A stretch of DNA of 55,349 nt. Origin: Novosphingobium sp. Chol11. Its GTDB lineage: Bacteria > Pseudomonadota > Alphaproteobacteria > Sphingomonadales > Sphingomonadaceae. The stretch covers positions 1-55,349 of the forward strand of contig CAMDQO010000017.1 of assembly GCA_945906105.1 (NCBI GenBank), given 5' to 3'. Shown in pieces: positions 51,177 through 55,349 of the stretch (positions within the stretch are counted from its first letter, which is position 1; each line of letters begins with the position of its first letter). The notes under the pieces are model-generated. The model ran no database searches and had not been told where the DNA came from. It saw only the letters and a program-made list of their open reading frames with translations. The position numbers and the translations under genes are program-made.

Positions 51177-52319
51177 CTAAAGACTCCGCCCGATAAGTTC
51201 CTTCATGATCTCGCTGGTGCCGCCATAGATTCGGCGCACCCGCGCATCGCGCCAGATGCGGGCGATGGGGTATTCATTCATATAGCCCGCGCCGCCATGC
51301 AATTGCAGTGCTGCATCGCAGGCCAGCCACTGCATTTCGGTGTGCCAGTATTTCGAGGCGGCAGCTTCGTCTGCGGTCAATTCACCCTTCACGTGACGGG
51401 CAATCGCCCAGTCCAGATGCGCCCAGCCGACTTGCAGTTTGGCCTTGATGTCCGCCAGGGTGAAGCGCGTGTTCTGGAATTCGATCACCTTCTTGCCGAA
51501 GGCTGTGCGATCACGGGTAAAGGCAAGTGCTTCATCAAACGCGCGCTGGGCAGCGGCCTGGGCGGTGATCGAGATGGAGAGTCGCTCTTGCGGCAGATCG
51601 CTGACCAGATAGATGAAGCCGCGGTTGACCTCGCCGATCACGTTACTGGCGGGCACGCGCACATCGTTGAAGAACAATTCCGACGTATCGGACATCCACT
51701 GCCCGACCTTGTCAAGGTTGCGCCCACGCGCAAAGCCTGCGCGGTCTGCCTCGACGAGAATCAGCGATGTGCCCTTGGCGCCGAGCTCGGGCTCGGTCTT
51801 GCAGACGGTGAGGATGATCCCGGCGTTCTGGCCGTTGGTGATGTAGGTCTTGGAGCCGTTGATCACGAAATCATCGCCATCGCGCCGCGCGGTGGTGCGC
51901 ACGCCCTGTAGGTCGGACCCGGCGCCGGGTTCGGTCATGGCGATCGCCCCCACCACTTCGCCCGCGAGCATACCCGGCAGCCAGCGCGCCTTCAGTTCCT
52001 CGCTGGCGTAGTGCATCACATAGGGCATGGTGATGTCGCTTTGCAGGGTGATCGAATCCGCCATCATTGCATAAGTAAATTCCTCGTTGAGGATAGCGTT
52101 GAAGGTGAAATCGAGCCCTGGCCCGCCATAGGCCTCGGGCATGGTCGGGCACAGAAAGCCCGCCTCGCCGGCTTTGCGCCAGAAATCCATCGAAACCGCG
52201 CCCGCTTCCTCGAACTCTTCGATGCGGGGGGAAAATTCGCGCGCGATGAAGCGACGGATGGCATCGCGAAAGGCGTGATGTTCCTCGCTGTACAGGTGGC
52301 TACCTTCGCGGACCAGCAT
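51177..52319 (-). CDS. Acyl-CoA dehydrogenase
   Basis: The ATG at 52319 has GGTGAG upstream; a GTG at 52328 would add three residues. 380 residues with IAMTEPGAGSDLQGVRT, SKTYITNGQNAG, HGGAGYMNEYPIARIWRDARVRRIYGGTSEIMKELIGR. Gly stands at the medium-chain catalytic-Glu position (YGGT), as in isovaleryl and long-chain enzymes. It is convergent with the phosphatase and divergent from the P450 gene, sharing a promoter region with two operator-like motifs. It may act on the acyl-CoA formed from the side chain (isobutyryl-type) or from alkane-derived acids. Confidence 0.88.
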   Translation of the reverse strand: MLVREGSHLYSEEHHAFRDAIRRFIAREFSPRIEEFEEAGAVSMDFWRKAGEAGFLCPTMPEAYGGPGLDFTFNAILNEEFTYAMMADSITLQSDITMPYVMHYASEELKARWLPGMLAGEVVGAIAMTEPGAGSDLQGVRTTARRDGDDFVINGSKTYITNGQNAGIILTVCKTEPELGAKGTSLILVEADRAGFARGRNLDKVGQWMSDTSELFFNDVRVPASNVIGEVNRGFIYLVSDLPQERLSISITAQAAAQRAFDEALAFTRDRTAFGKKVIEFQNTRFTLADIKAKLQVGWAHLDWAIARHVKGELTADEAAASKYWHTEMQWLACDAALQLHGGAGYMNEYPIARIWRDARVRRIYGGTSEIMKELIGRSL

Positions 52320-52341
52320 ATGTCTCACCCATCATATTTTT

Positions 52342-52355
52342 GTGAACTTGTTTAC
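52342..52355. promoter_or_regulatory. Operator-like motif GTGAACTTGTTTAC
   Basis: Identical over 14 bp to the motif at 13396-13409. It lies 23 bp upstream of the acyl-CoA dehydrogenase ATG on the minus strand, a position suited to repression. The core AAC-N2-GTT is an imperfect dyad typical of TetR-type operators. A chance 14-bp identity between two divergent promoters in a 55-kb GC-rich window is unlikely. Confidence 0.65.
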
Positions 52356-52386
52356 ATAATTGATTTGCGTCAACAGTCAATCGCGT

Positions 52387-52409
52387 TTTGCGTATAGACA
52401 ATACGCATG
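52387..52409. promoter_or_regulatory. Operator-like dyad TTTGCGT-N9-ACGCATG
   Basis: The inner dyad TGCGTAT-AGACA-ATACGCA is perfect over 7 bp per arm. The outer frame matches TTTGCGT-N9-ACGCAAA at 33591-33613 except for the last two bases. It lies about 40 bp upstream of the P450 ATG. A further TTTGCGT occurs some 20 bp to its left as a direct repeat. The TTGCGT half overlaps a possible -35 element with a TGATAT-like box about 20 bp downstream, the long spacing known for MerR-controlled promoters. Confidence 0.65.
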
Positions 52410-52449
52410 ATGGTGATATTCTCACCTCAAAGAACAAGGAGGATGCAAC

Positions 52450-53694
52450 ATGGCCGAAGTCGCGGAAATCGACGTGAAAGAGCTCGAACGACTCGATGGT
52501 TCGCGAGCTGAACTCTGGGCGCAGAACACCTGGCGTCCACTGTTCGCCCGTCTGCGCGCCGAGGAGCCGGTCAGCTATTGCCCCGAAAGCTTCTTCGGCC
52601 CCTATTGGTCGGTAGCCAAGTACGAAGACATCATTGCCATCGAAGACGATCCGGCAACCTTCTCGTCGTCGTGGGAGCACGGCGGCATCGTAATTTTCGA
52701 TATGCATGATACCAACGTGCAGCTGCGTATGTTCATCGCCATGGACGATCCAGAGCACAACGCCCAACGCAAAACCATTGCCCCGGCAGTGACCCCCAGC
52801 GAGATCGCCAAGCTCACCGGGCCGTTGCGCGAACGCACTGGCAAGCTGCTCGACGAACTGCCGGTGGGCGAGGAATTCGACTGGGTGCATACGGTCTCGA
52901 TCCCACTGACCACCGCGATGCTGGCGACATTGTTCGACTTCCCGTGGGAAGATCGCCACAAGTTGCCGATCTGGTCGGACTGGGCGGCCAAGATCGACAT
53001 CGGTCCCGACCCGGTGCTCAATGCCGAGCGTGAGAAGCACGTGTTCGAGATGGCGGCCTATTTCAAGAAGCTGTTCAACGAGCGCAAGGCGCTGCCGCCG
53101 CAGCCGAACCTGCTGTCGATCATGGCCCATTCCGAAGCCATGTCCGATCTCGATGATCAGCGCTTTATGGGCAACATCGCGCTGCTGGTGGTGGGCGGCA
53201 ACGATACCACGCGCAATTCGATGTCCGGCCTGGTTGAGCGCATCAACCTGTTTCCGGATGCCTGGGCCAAGGTCAAGGCCGATCCGGCCAAGCTTGCCGC
53301 TGGTGCGGCGACCGAAACCATCCGCCTCCAGACCCCCATCGCGCATATGCGCCGCACCGCCACGCGCGATGTCGAATTCCGCGGCAAGCAGATTCGCAAG
53401 GGCGACAAGGTGGTGATGTGGTACAACTCCGGCAACCGCGACGAGGACGTATTCCCCGACGGTGATCGCTGGGATCCCGAGCGTGAGAATACGCGCCGCC
53501 ACCTCTCGTTCGGCTACGGCATCCATCGCTGCCTGGGTGCGCGACTGGCCGAGCTGCAACTGGCCACCTTGATCTCGGAAATGGCCAAGCGCGGCATGAC
53601 CCCCCGCATCGTCGGCGAGCCTGAGCGCCTGCCTTCGTGCTTCACCAGCGGCTTTGAACACATCCCCGTGATCATGGAGCGCGACGATGGCTGA
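52450..53694 (+). CDS. Cytochrome P450, CYP153-type
   Basis: A protein of 414 residues with GGAGG upstream of the ATG. P450 landmarks are the I-helix VVGGNDTTRNSM (about 248-258), the ExxR motif ETIR (289-292) and the haem loop HLSFGYGIHRCLGARLAELQL with Cys361. GGNDTTRNSM and FGYGIHRC are characteristic of CYP153, the soluble bacterial family that hydroxylates the terminal carbon of alkanes, fatty acids and alicyclics such as limonene (to perillyl alcohol). The gene end overlaps the rubredoxin start by 8 bp, while CYP153 normally uses a [2Fe-2S] ferredoxin and its reductase; none is adjacent here. Confidence 0.9.
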   Translation: MAEVAEIDVKELERLDGSRAELWAQNTWRPLFARLRAEEPVSYCPESFFGPYWSVAKYEDIIAIEDDPATFSSSWEHGGIVIFDMHDTNVQLRMFIAMDDPEHNAQRKTIAPAVTPSEIAKLTGPLRERTGKLLDELPVGEEFDWVHTVSIPLTTAMLATLFDFPWEDRHKLPIWSDWAAKIDIGPDPVLNAEREKHVFEMAAYFKKLFNERKALPPQPNLLSIMAHSEAMSDLDDQRFMGNIALLVVGGNDTTRNSMSGLVERINLFPDAWAKVKADPAKLAAGAATETIRLQTPIAHMRRTATRDVEFRGKQIRKGDKVVMWYNSGNRDEDVFPDGDRWDPERENTRRHLSFGYGIHRCLGARLAELQLATLISEMAKRGMTPRIVGEPERLPSCFTSGFEHIPVIMERDDG

Positions 53695-53869
53695 GCAACC
53701 ATGGCGCCGCTACAAATGCATGAATTGCGGCACCTATTACAGCGAGGAAGCGGGTGCACCCGAGGACGGCATCGCCCCGGGCACCCGCTGGGAAGACGTG
53801 CCAGACGACTGGATCTGCCCCGAATGCGGATCCGACAAGCGCGATTTCGACATGGTGGACTGGGAATAA
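53687..53869 (+). CDS. Rubredoxin
   Basis: A complete rubredoxin of 60 residues with the FeS4 ligands Cys11, Cys14 (CMNCG) and Cys44, Cys47 (CPECG), and WEDVPDDWICPECGSDKRDF. The wording is that of the AlkG-type rubredoxins that pass electrons to membrane alkane hydroxylases. The ATG lies inside the last codons of the P450 gene, so the two are translationally coupled. It could serve the P450 or the XylM-like hydroxylase; no rubredoxin reductase is seen in the window. Confidence 0.92.
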   Translation: MAEQPWRRYKCMNCGTYYSEEAGAPEDGIAPGTRWEDVPDDWICPECGSDKRDFDMVDWE

Positions 53870-53872
53870 CCC

Positions 53873-54564
53873 TCAGACGAGGGTGTAACCGCCATCCAGC
53901 TTCAATACGGTGCCGGTCATCACCGGATTGGTCATGCAAAGCAGGATGGCGGCTGCCACGTCGTCCGCCGAGCAAATCTGTCCGGCGGGAAGTGTTGCCG
54001 CAACGCTTTGGAAATAGGCGGCGCGGCGGTCTTCGGGCATGGCCGACCACATCGGGGTATCGACCAGCCCCGGAGACACGGCATTGACCCGGACCGGGGC
54101 CATTTCCACGGCAAGTCCGCGCGCCAGTGCTTCCAATGCCGCATTGACGCAAGTCGCGGCGACATTGCGCTTAGCCGGACGCTCGGCAAAGACGCCCGAG
54201 ACGAAGGTGATCGAGGCTTTTTCAGTCAATGGTGCGAATGCTGCAACGCGCCATGCCCCCCAGAATTTCGTCTGGAACGCGGCCATGGCGCTGTCAGTGG
54301 AAGTACCGCGGAATTTAGCCGGGTCAGCACCGCCAGCGGAAATGATGAGATGGTCGAAAGGTTCAAGACCGGCAAGCAAGGATGCGACGGCAGCTTCATC
54401 CGAGACATCGATCGCCAGATGCTCAAGGCCATCAGCATTCTCGCTAGCGTGGCGAGCGCCGATCAACACTTGCGCCCCGCCTTCTGGGCAAGCTTGGCAG
54501 TGGCAAGTCCGATGCCGGAACTCCCGCCGACGACAAGAACGCGCTGTGCTACCAAATTTGCCAC
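53873..54564 (-). pseudogene. Short-chain dehydrogenase with a one-base frameshift
   Basis: The gene starts at GTG 54564 with GGAG nine bases upstream and reads VANLVAQRVLVVGGSSGIGLATAKLAQKAG in the first frame, then hits a TGA. From about 54480 a second frame continues VLIGARHASENADGLEHLAIDVSD through ISAGGADP, and reaches NAVSPGLVDTPMWSAMP and VLKLDGGYTLV at 53873. Restoring one base in the run of four C (54475-54478, plus strand) joins the frames as AQKAGAQVLIGARHA. This is either a true inactivating deletion or a homopolymer sequencing error. The intact protein would be an ordinary NAD(P)-dependent SDR. Confidence 0.75.
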
Positions 54565-54590
54565 GTCAATAATCTCCAGCTGTGCGCCTG

Positions 54591-55349
54591 TTAAACCAGG
54601 AGCCCTTTAAGCAGATCAAGCGCGACATCGACGATCATGTCTTCCTGACCGCCCACCATCTTGCGGCGGCCAACTTCGCTGAGGATCGCGCGGGTATCGA
54701 GGCCGTAATCTGCCGCCGCCTTTTCCGCGTGACGCAGGAAACTGGAATAGACCCCCGCGTAACCCAGCGTCAGCGTCTCGCGGTCGACCCGCACCGGGCG
54801 GTCTTGCAGCGGGCGCACCAGTTCCTCGGCGGCATCCATCAACGCATAGAGGTCACAGCCGTGGTTCCAGCCCATGCGGTCAGCGGCGGCGATGAACACT
54901 TCGAGCGGGGCATTGCCCGCGCCTGCGCCCATGCCGGCCAGGCTGGCGTCGACGCGGATTGCGCCGTTCTGCACTGCGACGATACTGTTGGCGACGCCGA
55001 GGCTGAGGTTGTGATGAGCATGCACGCCGCGCTGCGTTTCGGGCTTGAGCACCCGGTCATAGGCGGCAAGCCGCGCGGCATATTCGTCCATGTTCATCGC
55101 ACCGCCGCTGTCAGTGACATAGACGCAATGCGCGCCGTAGCTTTCCATCAGCAGGGCTTGGCTCGCGAGGGCTTCCGGCGAAGTCATGTGGCTCATCATC
55201 AGGAAGCCCGAGACGTCCATGCCCAGATTGCGGGCGGCCTCGATGTGCTGCTTCGATACATCCGCCTCGGTGCAATGCGTGGCGATGCGAACCGAGCGCA
55301 CGCCCAGCTCATAGGCGTGCTTCAAATCGTGTACCGTACCGATGCCGGG
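54591..55349 (-). CDS. mhpE: 4-hydroxy-2-oxovalerate aldolase, 5'-truncated by the window edge
   Basis: The frame is open to the right edge; upstream residues read [36 protein letters not shown], as in MhpE/DmpG/BphI, so the TTG at 55325 is not the start. Further landmarks are [30 protein letters not shown] (metal-binding His-x-His) and [22 protein letters not shown]. The enzyme splits 4-hydroxy-2-oxovalerate to pyruvate and acetaldehyde as the last step of meta-cleavage pathways and normally pairs with an acylating acetaldehyde dehydrogenase, probably just beyond the window. It fits the dioxygenase/extradiol operon nearby. Confidence 0.9.
   Translation of the reverse strand, partial: PGIGTVHDLKHAYELGVRSVRIATHCTEADVSKQHIEAARNLGMDVSGFLMMSHMTSPEALASQALLMESYGAHCVYVTDSGGAMNMDEYAARLAAYDRVLKPETQRGVHAHHNLSLGVANSIVAVQNGAIRVDASLAGMGAGAGNAPLEVFIAAADRMGWNHGCDLYALMDAAEELVRPLQDRPVRVDRETLTLGYAGVYSSFLRHAEKAAADYGLDTRAILSEVGRRKMVGGQEDMIVDVALDLLKGLLV

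Noticed and set aside
1..55349. CRISPR arrays, tRNA or rRNA genes, insertion sequences, integrases
   Set aside because: No regular spaced repeats, clover-leaf candidates, ribosomal sequence, transposase motifs or terminal repeats were seen.

Overview
The window looks like a chromosomal or large-plasmid segment from an alphaproteobacterium of the sphingomonad type (Novosphingobium/Sphingobium-like). This is inferred from the high GC content, two large TonB-dependent receptors as the only recognisable uptake proteins, and dense CoA-catabolic operons with 4-bp stop/start overlaps. No rRNA, tRNA, CRISPR array, insertion sequence or phage gene was recognised, and no gene-free stretch exceeds about 200 bp.

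Layout. (1) 1-3.5 kb: an amidohydrolase cut by the window edge, a patatin-like hydrolase, and a recombination scar where a hydrolase/flavin-reductase fusion gene runs into the 3' part of an aminoglycoside-phosphotransferase-fold gene whose intact relative lies at 36.2-37.4 kb. (2) 3.6-13.3 kb, minus strand: an operon for alicyclic acyl-CoA breakdown. It holds a dienoyl-CoA reductase-like SDR, an acyl-CoA dehydrogenase, a MarR regulator behind a perfect 38-bp palindrome, BadH-like and BadI-like ring-opening enzymes, a thioesterase, a CoA-transferase, a beta-keto acid cleavage enzyme, an enoyl-CoA hydratase and a GMC oxidoreductase. (3) 13.5-22.4 kb, plus strand: a divergent operon with an HMG-CoA-synthase-like/DUF35 fusion, SCP2-type thiolase, MaoC hydratase, CitE-like lyase, acyl-CoA dehydrogenase, a split MFE-2 pair (SDR plus hydratase 2), an NPD-type flavoprotein and an MDR reductase. 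(4) 22.4-33.5 kb, minus strand: membrane protein, acyl-CoA ligase, enoyl-CoA hydratase, aryl-alcohol dehydrogenase, an LvaB/LvaA-like small protein and kinase pair, a CrtC-like protein, an orphan NorF/NorE pair, a second membrane protein of the same family, and a TonB receptor.

(5) 33.7-40 kb: a XylA/CymAb-like reductase, an aldehyde dehydrogenase, a phosphotransferase, a styrene-oxide-isomerase-like membrane protein, a frameshifted TMEM175-like gene and a XylM/CymAa-like membrane hydroxylase. (6) 40-51 kb: MerR and TetR regulators, then a minus-strand operon (ring-hydroxylating dioxygenase alpha and beta, extradiol dioxygenase, dihydrodiol dehydrogenase, meta-cleavage hydrolase, acyl-CoA ligase). 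Divergent from it are a TonB receptor, a CmtD-like class II aldolase-fold protein and a tyrosine phosphatase. (7) 51-55 kb: an acyl-CoA dehydrogenase, a CYP153-type P450 overlapping a rubredoxin, a frameshifted SDR, and a 4-hydroxy-2-oxovalerate aldolase cut by the right edge.

How the parts fit (inference). Regions 5-7 read like a scattered p-cymene/p-cumate-type pathway. A ring methyl group is oxidised by the XylM/XylA pair, then by alcohol and aldehyde dehydrogenases. The acid is dihydroxylated, cleaved by the extradiol enzyme, decarboxylated and hydrolysed. The released acid could be activated by the co-transcribed ligase, and the five-carbon fragment ends at pyruvate and acetaldehyde. Regions 2-4 look suited to branched or alicyclic acyl-CoA thioesters, such as those from terpenoids. 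Two short operator-like motifs recur at divergent promoters (13.4, 33.6, 40.0 and 52.35-52.4 kb) and suggest that several of these blocks are co-regulated. All calls come from reading motifs by eye; no database search was possible.
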